This document shows, in pieces, positions 20,817-33,297 of a stretch of DNA of 64,000 nucleotides. A program made the position numbers and the translations under genes. How positions within the stretch are numbered: position 1 is the stretch's first letter; every line of letters begins with the position of its first letter. The stretch is taken from positions 1,984,001-2,048,000 of the forward strand of contig SAXG01000002.1 of the NCBI GenBank assembly GCA_012932865.1. The letters run 5' to 3'. This DNA is from Amylostereum areolatum (taxonomy: Eukaryota > Basidiomycota > Agaricomycetes > Russulales > Stereaceae). The notes under the pieces are model-generated. The model was not told where the DNA came from. It saw nothing but the letters and a program-made list of their open reading frames with translations, and made no database searches.

Positions 20817-23800
20817 CTATGATGGACTAGTCACCATCCCAGGATCCCCCTTCGTCAAGCTTCCCCGTCTCCCAAACGACTGCCCAAACGCCAACCCCCC
20901 GGTCCCGATGACTGACTGAGCCACTGGGTCCGTTCCCTGGGCGCCACCATCTAAGAACCCAGATGGCATCGTTGGCGAAGAGAACATTGCGCCCATACTC
21001 ATATCCACGCCCGTGCCGTTGAACAAGGCCATAATCTCCGCGTGCGACATGCCCATCGGGTCCGGCTTGATCATGCCATCGATGCCATTCCCTTCAGCGC
21101 CCGCGTCATGGTGGAACGCGCTTGGGCCCACCGCCAGCCCATTCGTAGGGTCGAACGCGCTTCCGCCTTGCATATGCGAGGCTGGGGGTGGAGAAACGCC
21201 GGAGTGTGAGTTTTGGATGCCTATCATGTCCACGAACATCTCAGAGGGGGAGAAAGCCTCCGAGACCTCTTGGGGTGGCGACTCGTGGCTTCCTGAGGAG
21301 CGTGGCGCGGACGGGTTCTTTTTGCGGAGTGGCCTGATCCACGGTGGTCGAGGCTTAGCCAAAAGATCCTGGGGGACAGAGGGGCTGTCGAGGGGGATTT
21401 GCGTGACTGCACATAGACAACGGTGAGCGTTTGGGAGAAAGAGACAGAGAACGAAGAGGCTCACTCCGACAGAACTCCTCCATCATGTCGCCGGACCTCT
21501 GTCCGCAAACATATCTTCCACTAAACCGCTTCAGAAGACCGACACACGACCTAAGTCCATCCAGCGCGGGAGTGATAAGATTCCTCAGCGACTCCGACTG
21601 GCAGTTGAGCAGGACGGCGATTAGCGTCCGCCCAGCCTGGGTCAGCTGGTGAATGACGTGCACACCATCTGTAAAACATACACAGCAGACGTGAGTGACA
21701 ATCCACGGGGCCGCGGAGAGACCAAAACGACGTACAATACGTCATGAGCCCCTTCGACGCAATCTGCAGGTGCGCAGTCACGATCTGAAGGGCACATGAG
21801 TGGGCGAGGGTCATGTCTTCCCGCTCTCCCTCGGTCTGGTCTTGGTCACCCACGGCGGCACGCTCCGCGACCTGCTCGGAAAACCGGTGTCGCGCGATCA
21901 ACATCCGCACAAACTGGTCTAGGCAGTGGATGCGCTCCGCGTGGGTGACGCGGATGACGTCCTCGCTTGCCATCGTCTCTGGTGAATGCATCCAGAAGGC
22001 GGGGACGGTCGCACGGGCCTCATCGCAAAGGGCCTCTTCTTCCCGGAGCTCATTGTGACGGCGGAACCCAGAAAGGATGGAGGTGGCGTTCTTCAGAAAG
22101 GGTGAAGAATCTCCGAAATGTTTCGGTGGGGGAACATCGAGGACGGACTCCAGAACGACGAAGTAGCGAAGGATGCAAACGAAGGCATTCATCCGGCTTG
22201 GTACATCCAGCGGCTGTGGACCGAGGATTTCATGTGTGATGAATTCGTCGTCCACGGCGGCGGGCTCCGCTACGTCACAATCCCGCAGACGGATCATCGG
22301 CGGTCGACCAAAATGTGCACCGGACTGCTTGTCCCACATGTAGACACACCAGAAGGTGCGTTTGCGAATTTCGTCTTCGATAGGGTCGAAAGCATCGTAC
22401 GCGTCGGATGAGCGGTGTAGTCCTGCATCAATGGAGAGGGTGATGGCCTCCGAGATGAGGGCGAATGCTTTGGATAGTTTTCCCCAACCGATCGCGAACA
22501 CGCCGGCAACCAGGACAGCTTGGATGGTGTAGACTGTGGGGTGGTCTGCGCCTGGGAGCGCGCGAAGGCGTCCGAAGAGCTCGAACCATTGGGTGCCTGA
22601 AGACATCGCGTCGTTGGGATCTGCGCGCACTCGGGTATCGTCGATATGTCGCGAGGCGAGACAGCAGACGGCAACTACGAACGCGGCAAAGCCAGGCTCA
22701 CCCCACTTTTGCGGATTGCCGTAGTCCTAAACCTTTCCATTAGCATCATTGGGAGATTCAAAAAAGAAAGATGCTCACATTCAAAAACGTGGGGACGTGC
22801 AGGAATGGCATAAGGTAATAGGAGGTCGATAGGTAACATTGTACCAAGCTGTCACGGGGATGAGGAACAAGCTCAGGGTGTGAAGAAAAAGTATACGCAC
22901 CTGTCCATAAGATCCGGGGCTATGAACGATGTGATGAGCTTCCAGATCCGTTCCGGGGGAATGTCTGTACGTCGAGGGGTCCTGTCAGGGAACCAGTCGC
23001 CGGTGGTCGCGTATGTAGTTTGTGATGACCCTGAATCGAACGGTGGACTGGTGTCGCGCTCCATTTTTGGCCCGGGTTGATGTCGCTCAACGAGAAGGTC
23101 GAAGATAGGCAGACCCGACGTCTCGCCTTGCCACCGTGTGTAGCCTTCGTCGTCCACATAGAGGTAGGAGGAGGAGAGGGACATGCGCGTGGTTTCTTCT
23201 ACAAAATCGGCGCCGAACGAATCGGATCGCACGGAGCGTTGGACGCCATAGGGAGAGCCGATGCTTTGAACAGTCGCTTGTGCAGAGACCGGCGCGTGAC
23301 CAAAGTGTGCGGAAGGACCTGTGACCGAGAATAGATTGAGAGAGGGAGGGGGCTGCGATGACGGGTAGGGATGCGAGGGGGAGGTCATGGATGCAAGGGG
23401 ACTGTGGCCGTCGATAGGGGAGTTGGCGAAGGCGGCCGCACCGCTTGCAGCGAAGACGGCGGGAGGGATGGCCTGAATCAAACTCTCGAGGTGGTGCATT
23501 CGATCCTCGAGGGTCGCCGTGCGCCTTTGAACCGACATGAATAGGACGTTCACATGAAGCCGATAGCGGGGCACTCACTTGGATTTGTGGGGGTGGCTGC
23601 GCTTCCCAGGTTCCTCAAAGGTGCAAGGGGAATTGGCCCCCAAACAGGCCTGACACGGGTGGCCTTCATCGCACTTGATCCTCCTGCGTCTGAGATGCTC
23701 GTGTGAGCAGACGAACATACGTCCCGAACGTGTGGCAGCGCTCACCGACAGCGATCACAAGCCCTGTGGGGTAAGGTCAGTGGATGCGGGGGGTGGCAGA

Positions 23801-23906
23801 AAGCGAGTACGCGCCTGCTCAATTTGAAGCGCCTTTCCTTGAGGATCGAGGCGGAGGTCGAGGACTGTTTTTCTGTTTGCTGCTCGTCAGACGAGGTTGG
23901 AGTCAT
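20817..23906 (-). CDS. Zn2Cys6 transcription factor with fungal MHR domain
   Basis: Eight exons: 23906-23815, 23763-23746, 23689-23579, 23524-22901, 22848-22779, 22726-21736, 21668-21465, 21406-20817 (899 aa, all phases fit). After KERRFKLSR comes the zinc cluster with Cys at 33, 36, 43, 49, 52 and 59 (ACDRC...[12 protein letters not shown]...C), then KRSHPHKSK and a short coiled coil ([18 protein letters not shown]). Residues ~285-560 are the fungal-specific regulatory domain: [61 protein letters not shown]. The C-terminus is Gly/Ser/Met-rich, as in activation regions. Oddities: an 18-nt exon encodes the first two zinc ligands, and the intron before it is GC-AG (GCGCGT). Nuclear DNA binding is expected; targets are unknown. 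Adjacent oxidases and P450s are candidates only by position. Confidence 0.9.
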
Positions 23907-24255
23907 CGTAGACGACGAGGAGGAAGAAAGAGATGTCGCGGACGGGATGGATCATTACAATTCTTCCTCATTCCGCGAGGCCCCACGGCCAAAAACGGGT
24001 CGGCTCTCCCAGATCTTCCCGGCATGCGCCCTTTACGCTCCCTCGGCCGATACAAACGTGATTCACCGGTTAAGAAACGCACGCACATCTCAAGATAAAG
24101 CAATAATGAATGTAAAAGGATCAATGGGAGAAAGACTTGGGATATCCCGATGAGCAAGACCATGAGCCTGAGGAAGCCGCCGGACAAACTACTACAATTC
24201 AGTACAAATCTGCATTCCAAAATCCGTTTTCGTCCCAAATTAGCCCTCTTCCGCG
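23907..24255. other. Promoter region of the Zn2Cys6 factor
   Basis: About 350 nt between the factor's start codon and the stop of the upstream membrane-protein gene on the same strand. No exon or clear TATA element seen. Confidence 0.45.
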
Positions 24256-26020
24256 TCAAAACAGTCGCGCCTCTGGTCCTGCCGGCTGATTCGCCTGGCG
24301 CCTCATCTCCTCCAACAAACCCTCGCCATGTTTTCCTGCTCTCTCCTTCCCGACTTGCTTCTCGTGTTCCTTCTTCACCCGGTCCAGAACCCAAAGCGCA
24401 TAGAATGCAGTTAATCCTCCACATAACACCGTGCACGCCCCCGTCACCGAGAGCGTCGTGATGCTCGATGCCGTGAACTTGCCTCCTTGCGCACCGAAGA
24501 CGCTCGCGATCGTGGTCAGCACACCTGCGAGTCCATTCAATGCTCCAGGGCTGAAGAAATCCCATACAGCCCTCGTAAGCGACACAATTCTTGCTTTGGC
24601 GGGTGGTACGTACACAAAAATCCTGTCCAGCAGCCAAATGTAATTGTTCATCCATCTCCACCACAGCCATATCATCCCCGCCGCTCCAACCCCACAACAT
24701 AGAAACGCGATCACGAATCTGAAAAGCCCCTATCGTCAGCTCTCGCCCTTTTCGGATCGGTCTACATAGCCGCGTACAATGGTATATTCTGGACAGCGTG
24801 AAGCACCCGCGACTCGACTGTCCCCGCTGCGACCGGGATCTGCGAGATGCTGCTGAATGTCCCGGGGAAGATGACGAAGCCGGCGAGCAAGATCCACGTG
24901 AAGAAACTTGCCATCCAATTGTGCAGACGTGGGACGGCATCGAGTGCGAGGAGCATGTTCACATATCGCGTCGACTGGATCTGGCTTCCCGTCGGCTGGA
25001 TCGAGGGTCGTTGGGGCGCGGAGCCTTCAGGAGCTGCAGCTATCGAAGTCATGGGTTTTGCGTCCTTGGTTGTGCTACCACTGTCATCGTCCGTCATCTT
25101 CAGAGGTCTTTGTCGTACTCCATGTGTGGTGGATACAGAGGATGTAGAGGGTGCAGCAGGTGAAGGAGGCGCAGGAGGTTTAACAATTGCAGGAGGTAAG
25201 AAGGTCGTCTGTCTGGTGTCCTTCGTTGCATCGACGGGACCGTCTTTCCTCATCGTCTCTCCGACACGGATCACTGGCCGTCCTCTTGCGGTCCAGCGAT
25301 CTTCGCAGATTGCGGGGCATCTGGTTGCCCTCCGAAGTTCGGAGGTCGTGAAGTATCCGCAGGTCGTGGAGGGTTCGTGGGTCGTAGCAGGCTCGCAGGG
25401 TATGGGGAGTTGTCCACCGTGAAAGCAGGCTGCAGGGTTTCGGCCACATATGTTGTAGGCTCCGTGTCCTCCTTCAATGCATCTTGCTGCTCGTCACTCG
25501 TCGGCGTTTCCGTGAGGATATCGATGTGGTCGTGGCGATTGGCCGGCCGCGGAGAGTCAGCCGTGGAAGCAGGCCATGGAGGGCCTACGCTGAACGCCCG
25601 CCGTGGGCCATAGAAGCGATCTTGGGGCGCAAAGGTTAGGTCCGTCTTGTGAGCCTTGGGGGGGCTGTGTTGTGCGGGATCTGTCAGCGTTGGATGTGGA
25701 GAGTCCAACACGACGATTGGCTGTGGAAATCCTGGCTGAGAGTATTCTATCGTTGGAAATTCGTGCGCATATTGGGCAGTATCAGCTTGTGGAAAGCTGG
25801 GTTGCGGGAGGCTAGGTTGCGGGAAGCTGGGCTCCGGAATACTGGGTTTATACGGAAAGCTGGGTTGCGGAAATTCTGGCGACGGGAGTTCGGGGAGCTC
25901 GGGCTGTGGAAAAGCAGGCCGAGGAGAGTTCAGTTGCGCAGAGTGAGAGTCAAATGAAGGAGAGTCGGATCGAGGAGAGACTGGAGAGTGAGGTTGAGAG
26001 TGGAGACGAGGCGAGTCCAT
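24256..26020 (-). CDS. Pro-rich multi-pass membrane protein, uncharacterised; apparent frameshift
   Basis: The N-terminal ~249 codons from ATG 26020 (MDSPRLHSQPHSPVSPR) are Pro/Ser-rich with tandem five-residue repeats of the type PQPSF, and stop at 25271-25273. In another frame starting at the same point, VIRVGETMRKDG continues through a Pro/Ala/Ser region to two hydrophobic spans (WMASFFTWILLAGFVIF; FVIAFLCCGVGAAGMIWLWW), an intron 24777-24719, an intron 24613-24551, two more spans (SITTLSVTGACTVLCGG; LTAFYALWVLD) and a charged C-terminus. Splice phases fit after the shift. The frame switch at about 25275 looks like a one-nucleotide deletion rather than an intron, since no matching GT-AG pair is obvious. 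It resembles uncharacterised Agaricomycete membrane proteins; function unknown. A fragment of its 5' region is duplicated at 29440-29600. Confidence 0.65.
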
Positions 26021-26833
26021 CGCGCGATGTGGGGAAACGAGTGCAAAAGCGAAACAAACCGACCACCAGGGTCCTATATATATGGTATCTTCAGACTCTT
26101 CTCCCCGGGATCTTGTCGGAAATCCTGATCACCCCGTGAGCAAAGTTCGAACAGCCTTCGAAGGTCAAACAAGCCCGAACCAAACTGAGACTCGTGCCCA
26201 ACTCGTGCCAGCTCATTTCATTGTAGCAAGGCACACTGTTTACAGGCACCACCAACCGAGCCTGCCCCCGCCGGCAAACGCGAAGTTGACCGTGACCACT
26301 GTGTGCCCAAGACGTTCCCGAGCAACGTGCCCTCGGACCACATGAGCGAGCATGCGCCGTCGATTAGCACAGCCCGAACGCAGGATTGAATAGAGAACGT
26401 CGGAGATAGGGAGAAGGTGGACCGCCGCCGTGGACGCCATCGCCACACCTCGCGACTGACCCACTCTGACTCGCTCAGCGCCAGCACTCAGTAGCAGACG
26501 AGCAACGGCCAACCTGGATATTAGTAACCTATGTCTTGAAAGTTGATCATCGTCACTTCAATCGACTGTCGCGGAACACCTTTATTTATGCGGATATTGA
26601 CGGGGAACGTCTATCCTACTACTGCGTGACGACTTGAATCTACAGTATCAACTTCAGCGAGCAGAGATCCCCAGATAAACAGGCAGCCTGGGACAGATGT
26701 GCCCCAGGATGACATGAAGTGGAAGCGGATAAGTATCAGACCAAGGGCATGAGTAAACTGCAAGAAGATCTACGGAACGTGGGTAAGTCGGCGTCCCGCC
26801 GCGGCATTCAAAATTATGATGTTTGAGTAGCAA
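26021..26833. other. Intergenic, part of a segmental duplication
   Basis: Shares similarity with about 30480-30768: TCGCGGAACA, then TTTATG.CGATATT.ACGG, in the same order relative to the downstream P450. It must hold the promoter of the Pro-rich gene. No exon seen. Confidence 0.5.
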
Positions 26834-28942
26834 TCACGCCTGCCGTTTCCTGAACAGCACATTCACATCGGCAGGAATGCGGGCCATGTCGAACTTGCGA
26901 ATCTGCGGTATACCCTCCACGCCATCTTCAAATCTAACGTCGTAGTTCAGCACAACGTGCGCGAACATGCATTTCATCAGGTTGGCCGCGAAGAACCGCC
27001 CAGGACTAGCATCGTCGAAAAACCGTGCCGTCAGTACCCCGCCAAGCGCATATATTGTGAGACTGAAGTACCAAGCGTGTCGTCCATGCCCAAAGACGAG
27101 GAATTCGGGACTGGTAGAGATCATTTGAAGCTTAGCTGTCTGCCCTTCTTCCTGGCGCACATCCGAGAACCGGAACGGCTTGAACGTGTCCGCGTTTTCG
27201 TAATTCTCATCGTCGTGCTGGATGTCCACCTCAGCACACGATACCATGGTTCCCGCTGGGACGGTGATCCCATTTGAGAACGTGAATGCCTTCAGTGTGA
27301 AGCGGGTTAGGTTGGCTGTTGAATCATTCGTACAGTGCAACCGTCAAATACCGTCGGCGCAGGGTTAACAAGGAGTAGCGTACCGGTTGCCAGGCTATTG
27401 AAACGCTGCGACTCGCGTATGAAGCTGTCCAGCTTGTGCATCTTGCCAAGGCCTGCCTTCGACCATCTCTCCTCCGCAACGATGGATTCGATCTCTTCGC
27501 GCAACGGCTTCACATATTCAGGACCAGCGGCGAGATGGTATAAAGCATGGGTGAAACTCTGCAATGGCGTGATTAATAAAGCACGGTTACCATACAATGA
27601 ACAAGGTGCAACGAACCAGAGACGTTGTGTGGATTGCAGCGAAGTTGATAGCCAGGATGCGCCTTGAGAGATTGGTGAGAGATCTTTCTTCCCCCGTCGC
27701 AGCTTCCATCAACCACATAAGCATATCGTCCTAGAAGTTCGTGTAAGACGGAGACCGACGACTTCCTCAAGAGCTTTGGCAGTTACCGGCTTATCTTCCC
27801 ATTCAGTCCCGTATTCTGCAAGCTTACGCTGGCGTTCCGTGATGATAGGAGCCAGGTGGCGCATCTGGCGTCGCGTCTGCTTGGGAAGTGGTGTCAAAAG
27901 AGGAGCCGCCAGCCTGGTAAGACCAAACTTGTTGGAACAGGAGTATCATGATTGAGTACGAAGGGCTCACGAGTGCAAGAATTCAGGAAACATGCTGATC
28001 AGTTTGCCTGCCACGATAACGTCCTTGGCATACTCGATGTTGAGATTTTGGAAATCCTCATCTCTGCCTGAGAAGCTCGCCGTTAGGACGCCAACTATAT
28101 AGAAATCAAGCCACACACATAATGGGGATCCTACGAACACCCGGTTGCTTGCGCGACAAACAACCTTTAACACCGCCGGAATAGCGCGGACTTTGACCCA
28201 TTCTGGTTGGAAACGAGACGGCGTAAGCGAGGCATAGAATAGACCAAGACCATAGGACACACCGTCACCTTCAGTGGGAATAACGTCGTTGAAGGTAGCC
28301 TCAACCTCGTCCTGTACTGCTGAAGATGCATTTGCGATATTCCTCGTCAGTTCCATGCGGACGATGGGTATGTGGTATGGGTTGTGATGTATTTCCGGAC
28401 CAAACGTATACTCCATTTGCACCATCTGCAAGGCATACAAAGATCAGTAAGGAAGGGCGTAGGTTTCGCAAACACATCGTTACTATTCACCCGTCTAGTC
28501 GCCTCTTTGAACGAAAGCACGTCGTCCGGGGCTTTCCGCATGTCCTCCACGAGATTTCTTCCGGAGACTATAACTCGCCACCCTTCGAATTGAGCAACCT
28601 TGAATACCCCTGGTTTGAACTTTACGAATATGAGGGGATTGGTGTGAAGTACATGGAGGCGAAAGACCCACTTTGCGATACCCTTCTTTGATAAGTTCAT
28701 CGCCGCGGAATATGAAGTGGTAGGCGGTGATATAAGAAAGCAAGGGGCCGGAATACCCTACGGTGGGGATAGCGTTCAACTGGAGTGACACAATGAATGA
28801 TCAGCCTATGCGACTACCGAAGCATGGAAAGCAAATTTACCCCGTTCCTCGACGTGTACCAGAGCCTGAGCACGACGATAGCGCCGAAGAGTCCGAGTAG
28901 TGCAGAAGGGAGTGGAAGCGGGCTGGTGTCTGCTAGGGCCAT
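26834..28942 (-). CDS. Cytochrome P450 monooxygenase, copy 1
   Basis: Eleven exons: 28942-28841, 28779-28672, 28619-28491, 28425-28263, 28202-28119, 28067-27971, 27913-27787, 27730-27617, 27558-27384, 27315-27072, 27005-26834; 504 aa with no disruption. An N-terminal membrane anchor (LLGLFGAIVVLRLWY) implies ER attachment. Helix-K E357-S-Q-R360, an FKPFRF aromatic region and the haem loop FGHGRHACPGRFFAAN with Cys448 (codon split by the last intron) are all present. The layout resembles fungal P450s of the ent-kaurene-oxidase-like group, but the subfamily cannot be assigned by eye. Substrate unknown; terpenoid or fatty-acid-like substrates are typical guesses. A TATA element lies 41-46 nt upstream (28983-28988). 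Exon lengths are identical to copy 2. Confidence 0.92.
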
Positions 28943-28982
28943 CGCAGTGGGACGATTGGTGAGTTTGTCCCTCCCTTCCCTG

Positions 28983-28988
28983 TTTATA
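28983..28988 (-). promoter_or_regulatory. TATA box of P450 copy 1
   Basis: Minus-strand TATAAA 40 nt upstream of the ATG. The same AGTTATAAACAGGGAAG context precedes P450 copy 2. Confidence 0.55.
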
Positions 28989-29439
28989 ACTGGCTTCAAC
29001 GTGGAAAGATACACACACCGACAAACAGTATGTTACCAGAAGAGGCAAACGGGAGAACGATTACCTGTTAGAGCGGACGCCGCGGACTTGGAGAAGAAGT
29101 AAGTACATGGTCCATTATCGATAGCATGACGTACGCAGCGGCCACGAGTACTAAGGAGAGAGCACTCTGGAGAATTTCGGAGAATTGTGATGGCAGGAGT
29201 GGGCTCTCGAGTTCCTTGTATGGGAATGCAGAATCACCAGGTTCCACAAGAAGACATGCGTGAGACCTTCGTCGTGACAAACATTCATGACGGATCATTG
29301 TGCTACTCCTTGCTGTCTTGTCAATTGTTATGTTAGAACCTTACAGATATGGTACTACAGGTGTAGTGGGTTAACGTCATAAAGTAATAGCTCGAATATA
29401 GTGCTTACATCGAGGGACTAGCACTGACGGTCCATGACG
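28989..29439. other. Upstream flank of P450 copy 1
   Basis: Diverged duplicate of 32938-33190 (shared GTGACA..CCTTCA-type blocks and TTGTCTTGTC.ATTGTT near the end). Non-coding; it ends where the second duplication unit begins. Confidence 0.5.
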
Positions 29440-29600
29440 GCGTGAAGTTGGGTTTGGGAATTCCGGCGACGGGAGTTCAGGGAGCTCAAGCTATGAAAGA
29501 GCAGAACGAGGAGAGTCCAGTTGCGTAAAGTGAGACTCAAATGAAGGAGAGTCGGATCGAGGAGAGACTGGCGAATCAGGTTGAAAGGCGAGGCGACGAC
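29440..29600 (-). pseudogene. Duplicated 5' fragment of the Pro-rich membrane-protein gene
   Basis: The minus strand reads SPVSPRSDSPSFDSHFTQLD-like sequence followed by LELPELPSPEF, matching the first ~50 residues of the gene at 26020. The plus-strand bases 29530-29575 are almost identical to 25955-26000. Downstream of this point the similarity to the parent gene fades and no membrane spans follow, so only a remnant was kept. It marks the left end of the second copy of the P450 duplication unit. Confidence 0.7.
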
Positions 29601-30768
29601 TTTATCTTCTGTTTGAAGTCTGGCTACGAGACACAAGAGGTGCCGCGTGGCAGAGTTCGACAGAAACTATCGAGCGCCGACTCGAGACGCCATTTGTCTG
29701 CCGACATGCGCTTTGATTGGACGATGCGACCCTTTGACAGTGTCAGCTGCAATGCTTCCATTTGAAGGTCCACACGCATGGGCGTAGGAGGTCGGGAGAC
29801 AATCGACGCTGATAGTCTGAGAGGTTGGGTATGCGGGGAGTGAGGGCTGTCGGACATGTCAAATGAGAACATGTTCCAGCGCGGAGACCCGGGATCGAGC
29901 TCTTGATTGAGCCTTGGCGACACGCAGGGTTGATCGAGGGGGTAGCGGATGGCGGATGGGATACGGATGGCGGATGGCGGGCCATGCACACCATTAAACA
30001 GGACTGGACCGACTGGTTTCAGGAGACCGGAGTGACATCCCACCAAGACGCGCGAGGACCTGGCTAGACCAGAAAGAATGCGGAGTGAGGGGAGTATTTG
30101 AAGAGCTAGGAAAATTCTTCCGAGCTGGATGTTGAACGCGGGGTCGACCGCACGGTTGGGGATGTTGAGGCTGACCTAGGGCTGTGTGAAGGGTGTCCAC
30201 GGCCATTGTGACTTGATCTCTGTACCAGTTCGTGCGAGCATAGCCGGAGCAGACGAGTGAGCATGTACTTAGGCTTAACGAAGCAGGGAGTCGGACTTCG
30301 CGGAAACGCTGGTCGCGATATTGGAGGGACAGATATCGTCGTGAGTGAAAGACATCGCTACGCGTCGCTCTGAACTTCACCACGTCATGTGACGGGAAGA
30401 CGACGAGTTCGTCGTTTGTTCGAGACTCTGAACTACATACTTACTCGGTGGCTTGTTAGATCCAATTGGTTACGAGTCTGATACGCCAGCACAGCCCGAA
30501 CGCGATAGGGATATTTAGAGATACTAATAACTGAAGCCTGTCTTCATCATCCTCAATTGAGTCGCGGAACATTGTTTGTTTATGCCGATATTAACGGAGA
30601 ATGTCTGTTCTGTTGCGTGAACGTGCTCGGACGTCAATGAGAGCTAAGTACTAAGCACCTTGTTTGAAGGTCGCGGAGGGCGATACTTAGATGCCCGCCC
30701 ATGATGGATAGCCACCTCCGATATGTTCGAAATATTGTAGTACATGTAGGCCGTGCCGTTCGTAGCAA
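29601..30768. other. Decayed intergenic part of the second duplication unit
   Basis: ORFs of 129-140 codons on the minus strand (30046-29624; 30383-29994) have Ser/Pro/Arg-rich composition and no recognisable motif. Around 30540-30620 the sequence parallels 26540-26640. No gene called. Confidence 0.4.
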
Positions 30769-32881
30769 TCACACCTGCCGTTTCCTGAACAGCACATTCA
30801 CATCGGCAGGAACGAAACCTGTGTCGAAGTTGCGACTCTGAGGTATACCCTCCACGCCATCCTCGAACCTAACGTCGTAGTTCAGCACGACATGCGCCAG
30901 CATGCATTTCATCTCGTTGACCGCAAAGAACCGGCCAGGACTACATCGACAAACAGTGGTGGGTCAGCATCCCGCTATGTGCATATGCTGCAAGATTTAG
31001 ATACCATGCGTGCCGTCCGTATCCGAAGGCGATAAATTCTGGGCTGGCGGTAATCATTTGATGCTTAGTCGCCTGCCCTTCTCCCTGACGCATATCCGAG
31101 AACCGGAATGGCTTGAATACGTCTGCATTTTCATAGTTGTCCTCGTCGCGATGGGTGGCCATCTCGGCACATGATAACACCGTTCCCGTTGGGACGGTGA
31201 CACCATTCGAGAACGTGAATGGCTTCATTGCAACGCGGGTCAGATTGGCTGTGAAATCATGGTCAATGATCGCACAGTACAACTGTCAGATACTGTGGTG
31301 CAGGAATCACAAGACGTAGCGTACCAAATCCCATGCCATTAAAACGTTGTGACTCGCGCATAAAGCTGTCCAGCCTGTGCATTTTGGCAAAGCCAGCCTT
31401 CGACCATCCTTCTTCCGCCACGACAGATTCGATTTCCTCGCGCAACGACTTCACGCATTCGGGTCCAGCGGCGAGATGGTACAAAGCATGGGTGAAACTC
31501 TGCACTGAGATATTCAATAAAGCACATCAGATGGTCAACAAAGCTGCAACGAACCAGAGACGTTGTGTGGATCGCAGCGAAGTTGACGGCCAAAATGCGC
31601 CTTGAGAGGTTACTTAGAGATCTTTCTTCCCCCGTCGCAACTTCCATCAACCACATAAGCATATCGTCCTATAAGTTCAGGATCTAGTAAGACGGAAGCC
31701 GACGGCATCCTCAAGGATGGCACCCACTGGCTTATCTTCCCATTCAGTCCCGTATTCCGCCAGCTTCTGTTCTCGTTCCTCGACGATAGGAGTCAGGTGG
31801 CGCATCAGCCGCCGTGTTTGCTTGGGGAGCGGTGTGAGAAAACGTGCCGCCAACCTGATAAGACCCAACGTGTAAGAGCAGGTGAATAGAGCTTCAGATA
31901 CGAAAGGCTCACGGGTGCAAGAATTCAGGAAACATGTTAATGAGTTTACCTGCCACGAGGACAACCACAGCATACTCAATGTTGAGATTTTGAAAATCCT
32001 CATTTCTGCCTGAGGACATCGCTGTCAGGACACTAAAGAAAGGAAATCGAGCCACACACATAATGGGGATCCCACGAACACTCTGTTGCTTACGCGACAA
32101 ACAACCTTTAACACCGCTGGAACAGCGCGGACTTTGACCCATTCTAGGTGGGAAACGAGACGGTGTAAGCGCGACACAAGATAGACCAGGAACGTAGGAC
32201 GCACCGGCACCTTCGGTGGGGATCACCTTGTTGAAGGCGGCATCGAGTTCGTCCCGTACCTCTGAGGATATATTTTCGATATTTCCCGTCAGTTGCGTAC
32301 GGATGAGGGGAACGTGGTATGGATTGTGGTGTATTTCTGGACCAAACGTATACTCCATTTGCACCAACTGCAAGACATTCAGGGATGCAAAGATCAGCAA
32401 GGAAGAAGGTATCGCAAGCACATACTTACCCGCCTTGTCGCCTCTTTGAACGAGAGCACGTCGTCCGGGGCTTTCCGGACATCCTCTATAAAATCTCTTC
32501 CGGCGACTATAACTCTCCACCCATCGAAATGGGCGACCTTAAACACCCCTGGTTTATACTTCACGAATATGTAGTTATTAGTGTGAAGTACATAGAGGCG
32601 AAGGGCCTACTTTATAATACCCTTCCCTGATAAGCTCATCGGCATGGAACAAGAAGCGATAGGCGGTGATATAAGAAAGCAAGGGGCCGGAATACCCTAC
32701 GGTGGGGATAGCGTTCAACTGGAGTGACACAATGAATCATCAGCCTGTACGAATACTGAAGCATACAAAGCAGACATACCCCATTTCTCGACGTGTACCA
32801 GAGCCTGAGCACGACGATAGCGCCGAAAAGTCCGAGCAGTGCAGCAGGGAGTGGAAGTGGGCTGGTGTCTGCTAGGGTCAT
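30769..32881 (-). CDS. Cytochrome P450 monooxygenase, copy 2
   Basis: Eleven exons: 32881-32780, 32718-32611, 32558-32430, 32367-32205, 32143-32060, 32009-31913, 31854-31728, 31668-31555, 31499-31325, 31248-31005, 30940-30769; 504 aa. Every exon has the same length as in copy 1, so the two are recent duplicates. The anchor LLGLFGAIVVLRLWY, RESQRF, FKPFRF and haem loop FGYGRHACPGRFFAVN are intact, as are all splice sites. Differences are mostly substitutions (for example the helix-K neighbourhood FNGMGFG instead of FNSLATA, and a shorter KVVCRVSN region change). It probably keeps P450 activity, but the substrate may have diverged. A TATA element sits at 32932-32937. Confidence 0.92.
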
Positions 32882-32931
32882 CGCAGTGGGACGATTGATG
32901 AGCTTGCTCTTCGCTTCCCTGTTTATAACTG

Positions 32932-32937
32932 ATTTCA
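32932..32937 (-). promoter_or_regulatory. TATA box of P450 copy 2
   Basis: Minus-strand TATAAA, 50 nt upstream of the ATG, in the same context as the element of copy 1. Confidence 0.55.
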
Positions 32938-33297
32938 ACGTGGACTGATATACACACCGACAAATAATGTTTCACCAGAAAGGGTAAAGGAGGGAATAAT
33001 TACAAGGGTTGCATGTCAGAGCGAAGACTGCGGACTTGCAGAAAAGGAGAAAGACGTACGCCGCGGACGAGCACTGAGGAGAAAGTACTCTAGGAACTTC
33101 AGAGAACTCCCATACCATGGGTGTCACAACCCTCGTCGTGACAGGCCTTCACGACGGGTCATTGTCCTACTCATTGTTGTCTTGTCGATTGTTCAAAACT
33201 TATGGTGTGGTACGGAATTCTGGGAAAGGATGTTTTGTACGGCGCTATAGATTTTTTGTCGATTTGCATAGGTACAGCAAGCAAACTGTTGCTCCAT
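32938..33297. other. Upstream flank of P450 copy 2
   Basis: Non-coding, similar to the upstream flank of copy 1. Ends at the stop codon of copy 3. Confidence 0.5.

Noticed and set aside
29624..30383. ORFs of 140 and 129 codons between the P450 units
   Set aside because: They lie in decayed duplicate DNA, overlap in different frames and show no conserved motif or splice logic.
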